From the NCBI GenBank assembly GCA_035771175.1, contig CM069600.1, positions 12,542,420 through 12,606,419 of the forward strand: DNA of 64,000 nt. The letters run 5' to 3'. Of the stretch, positions 23,096-35,242 are shown one piece after another. Each line of letters starts with the position of its first letter. Within the stretch, counting starts at the first letter, position 1. Origin of the DNA: Paratinospora sagittata. Its lineage: Eukaryota > Streptophyta > Magnoliopsida > Ranunculales > Menispermaceae. The notes below the pieces were generated by a model. That model ran no database searches. It saw only the letters and a list, made by a program, of their open reading frames with translations, and was not told the origin of the DNA. Both the position numbers and the translations under genes were made by a program.

Positions 23096-23651
23096 CTGGT
23101 TCAGAGTCCCAGATTGTATTAAGTCAAAAGATTTTACAGACTTTGAGGATGACAAGAAAATGGTAAATGATAACTCTTTGCAATTCGACAAGAATGACAG
23201 AAATTATCCGTCGCATGAACAGGAATTTGCAAATTACAAAGACACAAGACCATAGACAAAACATCGACTCCAAGATGACCTAATCTACCATGCCACCACG
23301 ACTAATTGGACCAACTAATAGAGATTTGAGCTTCAGCTGAAGAAACACTAGGAGTAATTGACAGATGCCGGGAGCTAGAGTGAGAGATTGTTGGAGATAA
23401 AGTGTAAAGGCCTTAGTCAATGCTGCAATGAAGACGAACTTGCAGCGTGCACCGATCCTTAACCAAAAAATAAGAAGGTGAAATTCAATTGAGGCATCAT
23501 TATCCGAACAAAAACGGGAGACACTAATTAATTGTTTTGAAATATTTGGTGTATGGAGGACATTGTTAAGTGAAAACTGTTGGGAAGGGGAATAAATGGA
23601 ATACTGGCCAACATGGGCAATGGGAATAAACTTACCATCACCTACCATAAC
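23096..23651 (-). pseudogene. Copia pol fragment, copy 2
   Basis: Duplicate of 13341-13905, minus strand: 'VMVGDGKFIPIAHVGQYSI' and 'NVLHTPNISKQLISVSRF', then a WHGRLGH-type motif and the FCHSCRIAKSYHLPF C-x2-C end. The left part shifts frame into a 'KSVKSFDLIQSGTLNQALES' stretch, like the start of the copia integrase. LTR copy C interrupts it at 23652, and its upstream part is at 26812. Confidence 0.82.
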
Positions 23652-26600
23652 TGTCACACTCTAATTTTCAAAACTTAAATTTAAAGTAATAAGAATAAAT
23701 ATTTACTCTTATCAAGAAAATAACAAAAAGAAAATCGATGTGTGAATTGTATCCATCTACCTTAACCCCAAAATCTTTACACAAGTAAAAATAAATTTAA
23801 TAATATCATTTATATTCCAAATAAGGTTACAAGTTAAGATAGAAGAATACTCTTTCAATTTTTATGTCACGGACTATAGATTCCCATTACACAAATTAAA
23901 TATTGAGTCATTAAAATACTTGCCCTTGTCCATCCATTATGAACACAACATTTTAAATATATTAATCAAGTAGAATTAATAAGTTCAAGTCCAAGGCATA
24001 AACATATAAAATAACCCATGAAATCTTCAACGACCACTATAATGTTCCAAAAGCATTGATTTCTAATACAACCCATTTAATTGATATAATCAATTATGAA
24101 ATTATTACTCAGTCCTACTACCATAACGCTACTCAAGCTACTAACCCAACCCTACTACTAAGAGACACGTTACGAACTTGCGACTCCATTCTTTCATGTA
24201 CCTGCATGTAAAAATAGGGGTGAACTTGAAAGCCCAATGGGTCATCTAAACCATTCACAACATTTTATTATGATATATACACAAGAACATTACAAACAAG
24301 TTTCACACATTAATCATTGCAACATTTGATTGTTTGAGTTGAGAATTTCATCACGTTCCAAATCACGTACATTTAGGGAATCAAACCCCAAGCGTCACTA
24401 CCCAAAATCATAAACTCGTTGGCAATATTCATCATGAATAACTGTCCCATAATAAACATTGGCGATATTCCTTAGAATAACTGCCTCATAATACTCATTG
24501 GCGATATTCCTTAGAATAACTGCCCCATATGTATGATTCTTATCTCAATCGTGTTCTTTAATAAAGTCACGCCATATATACAACATAAATATGATATGAG
24601 TTGTACTCACAAGATATGTTTAAACTCCACTACACATAGTATCATGTCACAAAGCCACATATAATAATAGTATTCATGTATGAACTTTATTATAACAATT
24701 GTGCCAATATTCTCAAGTCAGATGTCTCATTATCAAGCATTATAATTTACATATGAATTTTAGTTACCACATGAATTGCATGCATCCAATTAACATCTGA
24801 TCAGAACAAAAATCATGCACACATACATATCATCATACTAACAATCACATCTCGGTATACATACAATCATGTATCATACACATTCACCAGCAATCTAATA
24901 GTGCTATAAATCTAATTAATTTAATGTTTCTATTTATATATCAAAATAAAATATTATGAAGGCATAGAATCTTCCCCACCTGTATCGCTAAATTTTAAAG
25001 TATTCAGACTCCTCGACACTCGATGATGTCCACCTATATAGGTAAAAATTGTACATAAATTAGGCTTTGTATAATCATTTTAAATTTCAGAAATATGATG
25101 TGTCTATCTAAAGGTGAGTAGTGGCTTCGAGGGGTACGCTTAATTACTTCTATATCATATTTACATAGGTGGACAATATAATACATGTGCATATCATACT
25201 ACATATAATACGTATTATCACACACTTAATATATGTATTATAACATATATTGTAACTTAATATTACATACACATCATATACAAATATATTGATGGTGTTG
25301 ATTAATAGACATTACATTTAATATAATATAAATATATGCTATATGTTGATAGTTATGTTATACATATGATATAATTTCACATAATATAATGCAAAACCAT
25401 ATGAGATAACATAATAATACAAATTATATGATATGACATGTGTAATTAACTAGGTGGGTGATGTTGCGGTGAAATTTTGAAATATATCGTATGCAATATA
25501 TAGACATATGTTAATGGGTATATGGTGATGTGTCATATGCAAAACAGGGATTAGGAGAATAGAAGACGACGGCAACAACGACAACGTGGCTGCTGCTTTT
25601 GCTGTTCTTTTGCATTGGTTAGAGGAGGAAACAGAGAGAAAGGGGAAAGGAAAAAGAAGAGGGAAAAGAAATCAGTTGGAGATAGGTTCATTCATGGCTG
25701 CCATCTCCTACGCTAAAAATAGAGTAATCGATTGTATAATTAATGGAGAAGCAAACGTACAGTGATAAAAGGAAATCACCCTAGTGATGCTCCAACGATG
25801 CGCCGGCGGCCGTCACTCTATGTGCTCACGCTCTAGGGTTGAGAGTAGAATGAAGAAGATGGGAGGCGGCTGCAAAATTGTTCTATATATTTCTTATAAG
25901 CTAGGGTGTGGTGACTTGCATGATTGTGGTCTCTTCATGCATAATTTTGGGAGTATTAGGAATCAAAATACAAGATACCAAAATTATAAAATTTGTGCCT
26001 TAGTGTCACGTGTGTATAGAGCCTAATTAAGAATGATAAGATCTCTTAATTTTCTAAATTGCCTTTGTCCACAAAATGGAAAGAATGTGCTAACCGTGGA
26101 GTATGAGAGGAATTAATAAAAGGAAGTTAGATATTTTGTCATGTCTAGCATGTGGTGGCTTTTTGCAGAGAGATTGCAAAACTATTAATTATTAGAAACT
26201 TGCTTTTCATAAGTAATAAGATTTATGGTATGTAAATTTTATGAGATTAAAATAGATGGTTTGAATTTACATTTAAGTAGAATAGTCATGGAATTTTTGG
26301 AACGCTTGAATCACATGGATTATCCTATAACTTTATTATTATTATTATACTTTTATATGGCCACTTAAGCCTAGTCGTAGAAATTTAAATTATTATTTTA
26401 AATTTGAAGTGATACCGTAATAGGAATTAAGATCTAAATAAAATATAGTAGCACGTTATATGTAACGCATGCCGTGTTTGAGCCCTTTTTGGTCTTAGTG
26501 TAAAATTATGAAAATACCTTTGGATTTATAATTTCAAAAGTACCCTTAAAAATTTTTGGAGTATTACAGTGACGGCTGGGAAAAGGTCCTCCTATTAATG

Positions 26601-26806
26601 TAATAGGATTAGAGTTTTGGGTAGTGATTTGGTTTTCAATATTCATCTTGCATGAAGGAAAATTTAGAGTAGATTAAGGAGTAATTTTTGGTTATTTCCA
26701 ATAAAAAGATTAGAGAATATTGTTGGAAAGGAAATGAGAGAAAAATATAAATTTTCACGCATGTGACAAATCATTGGCCATTAATATATCGTTCTGGGGT
26801 ATTACA
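23652..26806 (-). repeat. LTR copy C, complete, apparently solo (3155 bp)
   Basis: The only complete copy. On the minus strand it starts TGTAATACCCCAGAACG at 26806 and ends GAGTGTGACA at 23652. Flanks are ATAAC on the left and TTAAC on the right, four of five bases matching, consistent with a 5-bp target duplication. Copia pol lies on both sides, giving the original insertion site. Short purine-rich and simple-repeat tracts occur, but no coding sequence. There is no primer site at 23651, so this is a solo LTR in its present state. Confidence 0.82.
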
Positions 26807-26811
26807 TTAAC

Positions 26812-27480
26812 CTTCATCGGTGCCCTGAAATTGAGTCAGGTTTTTAAGGCAATTGAAGTCCGGTGTGAGGTGGTGAGTTTCGCCGGAGTCAAGATACCAC
26901 GACCCATCTGTGGTGGTAACAGATGCTGCCTGATTGGAGAAGCTAAACAAGGCTGTCATATAGGAGTTTGAAGGAAAACTTTGTTGAGATGGTCGCTGCA
27001 TCTGATGTTGTATGATCTGGGGTTGCATGGGCTGATAAGATAGGTTAGTTCGGTGATAACAGATAGCAGCAATGTTCCCGAACTTCCCACAAATTTGGCA
27101 CTGGGATTCTGCACCTGTTGGAGGAGTATAACCGTAAGGACGCCATTTTCCAGGTGGCTTGCCAAAGAACCACCAATTGAGAAGCATTAAACTGAATCCC
27201 AGGTGAAGAGAAATGTAGACGTGGACATGGGCTAGAATGTTGATGAAATTGAAAGCAACATTGGCTTGTGCTTGAGCCTAACCTAAGGTAGGTTCAATTT
27301 ATCAAACAGCATTCTGTCGTTGCAATCGCATGTCAAAAGTCATCAGATGACCATGCACCTTCTCTAGACTTGGTAACTCAAGACCTAGCATTCATCGATG
27401 TCACTAGGGCGTTATACCCGGGTCCCAATCCTTGGAAAACAATAACTGAATTATCAGGTGGCAGCACATGATTGGAAGAT
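26812..27480 (-). pseudogene. Copia gag end and protease fragment
   Basis: Minus strand: 'DNSVIVFQGLGPGYNALVTSM' (gag, about 27390-27455), later a knuckle CQICGKFGNIAAICYH (His of the CCHC changed to Asn), and a protease motif WYLDSGETHHLTPD, where the usual DSGAT reads DSGET. It ends at 'NLTQFQGTDE' beside the LTR at 26806; the next part of the protein resumes at 23651. Several frame breaks lie near 27200-27370. Confidence 0.85.
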
Positions 27481-27635
27481 ACAAAACTAAACCACACAAA
27501 GACTAACTGAAGTAGAGTTAAGTAACTATACACAGTTATATACTCCAACATCTTAAATCGCGTAATCAACTAGTAATTTGAGACGATCCAATAATACTTG
27601 AGTATATTATCAAAAGTGTGTTTCATGTATTTCTA

Positions 27636-27999
27636 GGGGTGTCTATCTTATCTGCCAACTTGGTTAATCGAAGCAACCCAACTTGAATTATATGATTCGA
27701 GTTAAAAATCAAATCGAGTGAGTTGGGTTAAAATTTTACAAAAGAAAACTAGATCAATTCAAACCAACCAAACTCACTAAGAATTTTGAATTTTTTTGGG
27801 TAGTTACTGTTATTACAGTTACCAACCATAATCTAATTATATAAAATTTCATAATAAAGCAACATGAAAAAAACCATTATATAAATTTACAACTAGGTAC
27901 GTTCATTCATATATACTTGGCTTAAAAATTAGTTTACGAGATGAGAGTTTAGAATTTATAAAATGAAGTAGACCCCAACCCAATCAATTCGACCTAAAT
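27636..27999. mobile_element. hAT-like miniature element fragment (tentative)
   Basis: Begins TAGGGGTGTCTATC, the TAGGGGTG type of end seen at plant hAT-like miniature elements, followed by GTTGGGTT/AACCCAACT-type subterminal words. The right end is not clear, perhaps replaced by the element at 28000. No coding potential. Confidence 0.35.
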
Positions 28000-28372
28000 C
28001 ACTAGAGAATTTTTAACTTTTAGCGATGAACTTTCCGTCGGTAAAAGTCATACTCTCCTCACAAATACATTTAGAGACATTTGCCCATTTACGTCGCACA
28101 ATTTGCTGCCAATTAACTGTCGCAGAAATTTTCGGCGACGTTTGCCTTAATTTCATTGCAAAATCTATTAGCGACATCTACGAAATCGTCGCCAAAAAAA
28201 CCATTTAACAACAAGTTATTTTGTCGCAAATAGATCAATCTGCGACAAAAAAAAACTTCACGCTAAGGGTCCTTTAGCAACAAGTTTGTTGTCGTAAAAG
28301 ATAAATTGTCGTCGCTACTAATCGACTTTTGTGACGATTTTTCTTTTGGGCTACATTTTTTCTCGTCACTAG
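28000..28372. mobile_element. CACTA-like miniature element with GCGACG subterminal repeats
   Basis: Starts CACTAGAGAATTTTTAAC and carries many GCGACR / YGTCGC words in both orientations (CGTCGCA, GGCGACG, GCGACAT, GTCGCCA), as in CACTA subterminal regions. The right end (TTTTTTCTCGTCACTAG) is only a degenerate mirror of the left. No transposase, so non-autonomous if correct. Confidence 0.5.
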
Positions 28373-28999
28373 TAATCTTTCTTTCTGTTTTTTGAGTAAA
28401 AGATGATACAAGTTTTGAAAACACTTCTATTCAGTTGCAGCTTCTTCATCAGTTTCAAAACTATTGTTTTGATGTTCCGTAGTAATATATAATGGTATAA
28501 ACAAGAAAAACTATCACCTTAAAAAACCCTTCTTGAAAAAAAAAAAAAAAAAAAAAACACCATTATAAGTCAACTTTCTCATGAAAGAAACAGGGCTGAA
28601 AAAAAAAAAATTTATCCAGAATGACAGAAAAACAACTCTAACAAAACTCATATAAAGAAATTCATATTTCAACATTCAAAACTAGAAATAAATAAATACA
28701 TATGTTTCCAACTCTCTACAATCTCTATCTCTTCATTATTAGAAGATCACACTCATCATTACAGTCATTAAGCTATAATTAGTAACACTGGTTAATCAAT
28801 CTTTTACAAACACTCATGAAAAAGAAGCTCAGATATTAATGGAAAACACCCACCAAGCCGTGTGTTAAGCTAACTGATAGTTCATGAGTACTGGTAGCTT
28901 CCTTTGCCTTCTTCTTCTTCTTCTTGTTATATAGTTGTTGATCTTAAGGTCTTACAAGATCATGGTTATGGTGTGAAGAGGGTCAGGCCCAGTTGGGAC
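28373..28999. other. Non-coding, likely 3' flank/UTR of the small gene
   Basis: AT-rich, with poly(A) runs near 28537 and 28600 and a (CTT)n tract at about 28908-28925. It lies downstream of the minus-strand stop at 29000 and probably holds that gene's 3' UTR. No other feature is seen. Confidence 0.4.
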
Positions 29000-31524
29000 T
29001 TACCTTTCTGATAAATCTAAATCAATAAGAACATGTTTTATATTAAATCCTTTAATGTTCCCAATAACCTGAAAAACCAAATAAAACCCGTTTCAGAACA
29101 ACACATATTTATCCCAAAAAACTTGGGTTTCAATCACTCACCATTAATCTCTCTACCTGTGATCTTTCTTCCACTGTTACCAATTCTTCACCTTCAAAGC
29201 CTGAAACAGAACAACAATAACCAATGAGTTATAATAATAAACATATATACATGGTTTGCAAACATCCACTGATGTCAGATGAATAAAAAAACAGAGGGTT
29301 ACTACAAATTTTTCTTTTGTGTGTGTACATGACATGCCATCACCACTGACTGCTACAGCATCTGATTCATGAGTTGCCCTGAAAGTCTGTGTCCTACTGC
29401 CCCTTAGGGGGCACTTAAAGGGTAGATGACCAGAGGCACAATAAGATTAGAAGTGAGATTAAGACAAATAAATATACCACATGTTAATTTGTTATTTCTT
29501 ATTTGTGTCTTCACGCCCTCTACTTCTTGGCTTCCATGCTCTGCATCTTGTTCCTTCTCTGAGCCACTCTCCTCATCTCCATCTTCTTCTTCTTCTGCTA
29601 GTTTTGTCAGCTCTTCTTGGATCAATAGTTTTATAGCCGCCTTTCTAGGTGTGAGATCCATATTATAATCATTGGCTGAAAAAGAAAAAGTTCAAAAAAT
29701 AAAAAATCAAATTTAAAAAAAAAAAGGCATCATTTCATTTTAACATCAAAGCGAAGAATATCAATTCAGTGTTTTGAACATGCTAAGCTTGCTATGGAAA
29801 AGACTACTAAACAAGAGGATTCCTTTAATCTAATAGCGTTTCATTGTGTGTGCTTGACTGCTTGAAATTGCTGTGTTGTTCATTTTCCTGTGGAAGCATT
29901 TCACAGGAAAACTGTTGACCATGTCCACCCAACCACAATAATAGGAGTTAATGTCTAGGAAAAAGTGGCAGTTCATCTAATATGTTCAAGAATACACAGA
30001 GATCGTCTTGTCCTACTCAAGCGAAATATGCATTTTCCAGCATAAAATCTTAAAAACATGACAGATACTATAATGCTCTATCAAGCAATATTTTCTTGGC
30101 GATGTGATTTCTTGGGAAAATCAAATTGGCCCTACTCATATTCTTGATAAAAACAGATCCATAAACAATACGATTAATCAACAACCAGCCATTCACAAAA
30201 CAAATAAAGAGAATAACAAAGCATACTAAAAATAGAAGAACAAGAAAAATATTTCCAAATCATCAAACAAATAAAGAGAATAACAACATATATAAAGAAC
30301 TTGGGTAGGAATCTAAGGGCATTACCCATCTCTAAGCATTTTGTAATAAAAAGGAAGCAACAAAAGACAAAATAGAAAAGAGAAAGAAAACATGAAGAAA
30401 AAGTAATAATAAACAATTATGATAAATAATTGTGGGGGCAGCAAAGGAGACATACCTGGTACTGAACAAGAATCCAATATGGGAAATTTGAAGGCAGCAC
30501 CCTCACGAGGGTCGGCAAACAATTAATTGGTGTTAAATCCGCAATAACACCAATCATTTTCTCGGTATCTTCATAATACTAGTAGCCATACCCAGTTCAA
30601 AAGGCTTCGAACGTTATGAGTTTGTGAAAGGGTCATTGTACACGTTCTTACTCCTACTTAGTGGAGAGCTAGCTTCCAATTTTTGAAATCTAGGCCAGAA
30701 TGAAGTAATATTACTCATGTACAAGGGCCACCATTCAAAATACACAAAATAATTCAAATATTGGCATCAACATAAGTCATAAGGACACTTGTTTTAGAAA
30801 TTTCAAGAGGGATTCACATGAAGTTCTTGCATCACTACCTTATAGAACATGTGAATCCAACATCCTCTCCCTTAGCCAACTCTGTGATAATAAAATCAAC
30901 AAAAAAGAAAAAGGAAAAAGCGTATTCCATCTCTTCTCAATTAACTTTGAGCACGGTGCAAAACGTCTTTAAAAGAAAATCTTTTCACTCCAATTGTTTA
31001 CCTAGAATCATTTGCTTCTAGGTCTTTTTTTTATGGGGATAAAGTGTTTTGAAGATTGTATTTGGAGGTAATAAATGCTAAATTTCTACAATCTGTTAAG
31101 GGATCATGAACTGTACAGTATTTACAATAATATTTATGCAAAAACAGCCATAAAGGCAGTGCTACTTGATTTGAAATTAAAGCTGAAAACTCTAAGCTAG
31201 CATTTTATGTAAATGCCATTGAAGAGAAGATATAAAATTAATTAAGATGAAAAAAATTTACCATCAAGAAGCATGCAAGATCCACATTTCTTTCAAAAAA
31301 AAAAAAAAAACGATCAACATTACAGAGAGTTAAAAAAGCACCATGAAGTAGAACCTTATTAGATCAACTTTAAAGAGTTAAAAAAAATTGAAGATGGTCG
31401 TATGAGCTTGCAAATTAAAGCAGGAGAAGATCAAGAGTGTAGTACACTCACCTGATGATGATTTTCTCGTGAAAGGAGATTTCAACTTGGGAAACAGCAG
31501 AAGCTTCCTAATTGGCCGAAACAT
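29000..31524 (-). CDS. Predicted four-exon gene for an unrecognised 132-aa protein
   Basis: Read on the minus strand, four exons fit: 31524-31452, 29675-29478, 29200-29142 and 29068-29000. Donors are GTGAGT, GTATAT and GTGAGT; every acceptor is a T-rich CAG. Intron phases are 1, 1 and 0 and agree across each junction, and the coding length is 399 nt including TAA. The protein starts MFRPIRKLLLFPKLKSPF (basic, hydrophobic), then has 'MDLTPRKAAIKLLIQEEL', an acidic Glu/Asp stretch, and ends 'KHVLIDLDLSER'. I do not recognise a family. It has no signal peptide or clear membrane helix. The upstream sequence to about 32.5 kb may hold a 5' UTR exon. The donor of exon 2 is the weakest junction. Confidence 0.55.
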
Positions 31525-32619
31525 CTTTGGCACATATCAGATGATGAAGAGAGCCAAAAAAAAGAAAAAACAAAACAGAACGAAACTATGAAATGAGGAG
31601 GAGGAAACATTCATGGCATCATTCATCACCACTTGACTCTTAATTTGGATTTCTTAATCTTTAAATTAAATTCTTCCCAATCTCTCTGATTTTCTTCAGT
31701 TACTTTCATTTTTTTAAAGCAAACTCCATAAACGGTACAGGTGATAGAGAACAACAAATTCAAGTATACTATTTCTCCAGAAAATCAGGATGAGGCTTTT
31801 CTTTTTTAGGCAGGGACTCAAGCATAAGAGTTGACGTAATGTAAACAAATAGAGCAGGAAAAAAGTGTATGTTTGAAAACAACCCTGCAGTGAGAGGGTG
31901 GGAACTGATCACCCAAAATCACAAAATCAGAAAAACAAGGGATGCAATCTCAAATATATCTGATTTTGCACTCACATTAGGATTGCAACAGTTCATCAGA
32001 TAATTCAAAAAACTGAAAAACCAACAAATTCTCATGTATATCCAAATCCTCGGTGAACTGGACCTAAAAAACTAAAATCTGCAAACGAATCAACTTCACA
32101 GAGATGGTGCAACTAAACAATGGTTTTTTTAAAAAGAGTAACTCAGCCACAAAGCATGCTCAAAAGTGCTATTGCATGATAATTACCACGCAAGCGTGAA
32201 TTTTAAGGTGAAACCATAAAAGATAAAGAAAGAAAACAAACAAGCAAAAGAACAGAGCCAAAAAAAAAGTTAAACAGATAAAAAAAGTTTGCTATTACCA
32301 GCAGAATAGCCATTAGAGAGGTCATTGTTTCGTGCAGCAGTGAGAATTGACAGAGCCAGAGAAAGTGGAACACAATGAACTCACATAGCAAATCACAGAT
32401 TGGAGAAAAGAAAGCAAGACAAAAATATCTGAAGACATGTTCTAAAATTCTGTGTTCTTCTCTGCAACTTCTATAGATTGGAACAAGCAATAATGGCATT
32501 TATTACCAGTAAAAAAAAAAAAGAATAAACAAACTTCCAAAGAATCTGTAATCTTTGTAAGAATTTATTGACAACAAAATATATCAAGATTTAAAAAAAA
32601 AAAAAAAAAAAAAAAAACG
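31525..32619. other. Spacer between the small gene and the PPR gene
   Basis: Mostly AT-rich with poly(A)/poly(T) runs, including a long A run at 32592-32617 next to the PPR stop. Between about 32300 and 32500 the minus strand is less AT-rich and could be a 5' UTR exon of the small gene; no conserved coding sequence is visible there. Confidence 0.4.
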
Positions 32620-34758
32620 CTACCAATAATCCCCACAAGAGCAATTACCATCCCTGAAGTGATGGAAACGACTCGAATCTCTTACAATGATCTCACGCCC
32701 AACAATCTTTGATATAAGCTTGATTGCAGAATGGCAATCTCCACACACTCGTAGGTTCTTCATCACTCTTATCGTACAGCCTTCTACAGTAGTAATCAAA
32801 GCAAATCCAATAGCAAGCCTCTCACTATGATAAGCCAACATTACTTCTTTCTGCTCATCTTCCACATCATGCAATGCAAAACTTTGATCAGGGACATAGC
32901 CAAATTCCTTCAGTTTTCCACCTAATGTATCAAGCTCTAGGTATATTTTCTTGCTCATAGGATGAGATGTATCTCCAGAAAGAAACTCATGTTTTGATCC
33001 TTTTAGAATGACCCAACTTCTTCCTGGTTGCTTCACAATTCTTCGCTCTTTCATCATCTTCCTTATTCTTGACACATCGTTCCATCTACCACCTGAAGCG
33101 TACACATTAGACAATAAAACATAAGCTGCACTACAACTCGGTTCTAACTCAAGAACAGATTCTGCACCTCTTGTAGCTATTTCTAGATTATTATGTACTC
33201 GACAAGCACTAAGCAGTGCTAACCAAACCATGGAATTAGGTTTCATAGGCATTCGTCTTATGAACTCCTCAGCCTCATCCAAATTCCCACATCGACCCAA
33301 GATATCGACCATACAAGCATAATGCTCAAGCCTCATATCAACATTTTCATCTTTGTTCAATAACTCAAAGAAGTATTTTCCTTTATCTAACATCCTTGAA
33401 TGGCTACAAGCACTAAGCAATCCCACATATGTGATCTCATCTGGTTCTACTTTAGCAAGAGCCATTTGGTTAAACAATTCAAGAGCCAATATACCACCTC
33501 CGTGTTGTGCACACCCAAGAATAATAGCATTCCATGAAACAAGGTTTCTTTCATTCATCTCATTAAAAACAAGTATTCCATCATCTATGTTTCCACATTT
33601 GGTGTACATGACAATAAGAGAATTTCCCACAAAAACATCACGATCCAATCCTAATTTTGTAGCCATAGTATGGATTTCTTTTCCTATATCGAGAACCTCA
33701 AGAACAGAACATGAATTCAAGGCACTAGTGAAACTAGATTGATTGGGCTTGATCCCAACCTTAGCCATGTCACATAATAGTTTCAAAGCTAATCCATGTT
33801 TACCATTGAGCCCATAACCCGTCAAAAGAGCGGTGAATATTACCACGTTTTTATGTGAACTCTCTTGGAAAATCTTCAGAGAGTTCTCAATCTGCATACA
33901 ATTTGCATAAAATGTTATTAATGAAGTTGAAATATATGTATCAAATATGTACCCTGATTTAAAAAGGTGAGCATGAATTTGAACACCTCTACCTAAATCA
34001 ACTATGTTTGCACAAGCTGTTAGTACACAGGCGAATGTGCTTGAGGTCGGTTGAACTTGAACTCCAAGTAATTGCATTTGTTTAAAAAGAGACAATGCTC
34101 CTTCGCTTTTCCCGCATTTATCAAGTCCACCGATCATCGAAGTCCACGAAATCACATTCCTTTGAGGCATTTCATCAAACAATTTACAAGCATCCTCAAT
34201 TCTACCATTGGATAAATACCCAAAAATCATTGAATTCCATGCAGCCATATCCCTCTGAGGCATTCTATCAAACAATTCTTCAGCCATTTTTATATCTCCA
34301 AATTGTGAGAACCCATTTAAAATTGTGGTCCAAGATATCACATTTCTTTCGGGCATTTCATTGAATAGCTTCCAAGCTGTTTTTAAATATCCCCAATCTA
34401 AACACCCTTTCATCATTGAATTCCAAGAAACAACATCTCGAACAGGCATTTCTTCAAACAGTTGGAGGGCTTCATCAATTCTATTAAATCGAGAATAACC
34501 TGAAATCATCATAGTATATAGATATAAATCCGGTGATGGGTTCTTGTCAAAAATTCTACGAGCCTCGTCTACTCTGTCATTTTTGAGATGTTCAGAAATC
34601 GTTGATTTTTCTGGAAAAGTAACCATTGTAGAAGAACTCATTAAATCCATGAATGAATAGAGGGGTTTAAAGATGGTAATGGTGATGGAAGACGACCAAG
34701 CTCTTGAAACAGAGAAAGATTTGTTGAAATTCCATAGAAAAGCGGTAAATCTAGGCAT
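32620..34758 (-). CDS. DYW-class pentatricopeptide repeat protein, At5g46460-like
   Basis: An intact intronless 712-codon frame with ATG at 34758 and TAG at 32620-32622. The N-terminus is rich in Ser, Arg and Phe without acidic residues, like an organelle transit peptide. PLS-type PPR motifs run from about residue 50 to 510 (for example 'DVVSWNSMMKGCLDWGYLK', 'NVISWTTILNGFSQFG'). The E region follows ('LEPSCSAAYVLLSNVYASGG', 'PGRSWVILKGSKHEFLSGD'), then a DYW domain with HSE, CGDCH and the terminal GNCSCGDYW. DYW proteins are cytidine deaminases that edit C to U in organelle RNA; the repeat array picks the site. From recollection the order and wording closely follow Arabidopsis At5g46460 (annotated mitochondrial). 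The edited site is unknown. The frame is undamaged despite the surrounding transposons. Confidence 0.93.
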   Translation of the reverse strand: MPRFTAFLWNFNKSFSVSRAWSSSITITIFKPLYSFMDLMSSSTMVTFPEKSTISEHLKNDRVDEARRIFDKNPSPDLYLYTMMISGYSRFNRIDEALQLFEEMPVRDVVSWNSMMKGCLDWGYLKTAWKLFNEMPERNVISWTTILNGFSQFGDIKMAEELFDRMPQRDMAAWNSMIFGYLSNGRIEDACKLFDEMPQRNVISWTSMIGGLDKCGKSEGALSLFKQMQLLGVQVQPTSSTFACVLTACANIVDLGRGVQIHAHLFKSGYIFDTYISTSLITFYANCMQIENSLKIFQESSHKNVVIFTALLTGYGLNGKHGLALKLLCDMAKVGIKPNQSSFTSALNSCSVLEVLDIGKEIHTMATKLGLDRDVFVGNSLIVMYTKCGNIDDGILVFNEMNERNLVSWNAIILGCAQHGGGILALELFNQMALAKVEPDEITYVGLLSACSHSRMLDKGKYFFELLNKDENVDMRLEHYACMVDILGRCGNLDEAEEFIRRMPMKPNSMVWLALLSACRVHNNLEIATRGAESVLELEPSCSAAYVLLSNVYASGGRWNDVSRIRKMMKERRIVKQPGRSWVILKGSKHEFLSGDTSHPMSKKIYLELDTLGGKLKEFGYVPDQSFALHDVEDEQKEVMLAYHSERLAIGFALITTVEGCTIRVMKNLRVCGDCHSAIKLISKIVGREIIVRDSSRFHHFRDGNCSCGDYW

Positions 34759-35242
34759 TTCATGGTCAGCAAACAGGCGTATAGCAAGAACAGAACAGGT
34801 TCGAATCTGTGAACCAGTAAGTTAGAGGTCTATAATTGGGGTTTTCTTAGTGTTTGATGAACTGTGAAGATGTAATTTTGATTGAGAACGCTACCGTAGC
34901 AATTGACATGGAACCAGCACCAATCAAAAACATAAACAAATCACAAAATTCTACAAACGAATTCTCCGTGTTGTGGAAGAATGAGTCATGAAGTACCTCA
35001 ACCCGCACACGCCAAGATCAAATTCGCACAAATCCCTCGTTCTTGCTAAAAACCTAGATCGAAATGAGCCGATTCAATCGTCGCTCAATTTTACACGAAT
35101 CTCCCGCTCACTTTTGCGATTAGAAGCACCCAAAAAAATTTGTATTTTTGGGCGAACTGTGTTCGGGAGGTCAAAGTTTGAATGTTGGTTTGGGAGTATT
35201 CGCCTCCATATCCGCATTGATGTGTAGTGGGTCCTCTAGGTA
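34759..35242. other. Upstream region of the PPR gene
   Basis: Probably the promoter and 5' UTR of the minus-strand PPR gene. No TATA box is obvious at a convincing distance. A 79-codon plus-strand frame here has no recognisable motif and is treated as chance. Confidence 0.4.

Noticed and set aside
26570..26806. LTR C ending at GAGTATTACA (26569)
   Set aside because: TSD-like TTAAC and the resumption of copia coding occur only at 26807, so 26806 is the better boundary.
30463..30530. Possible extra exon of the small gene (FADPREGAAFKFPILDS, then a GTATGT donor)
   Set aside because: No AG acceptor lies at its left edge in the needed frame, and the phases of exons 1 and 2 already fit without it. 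It could still be an alternative exon.
33353..33742. Plus-strand frame of 129 codons within the PPR gene
   Set aside because: Shadow of the PPR coding strand; no motif of its own.
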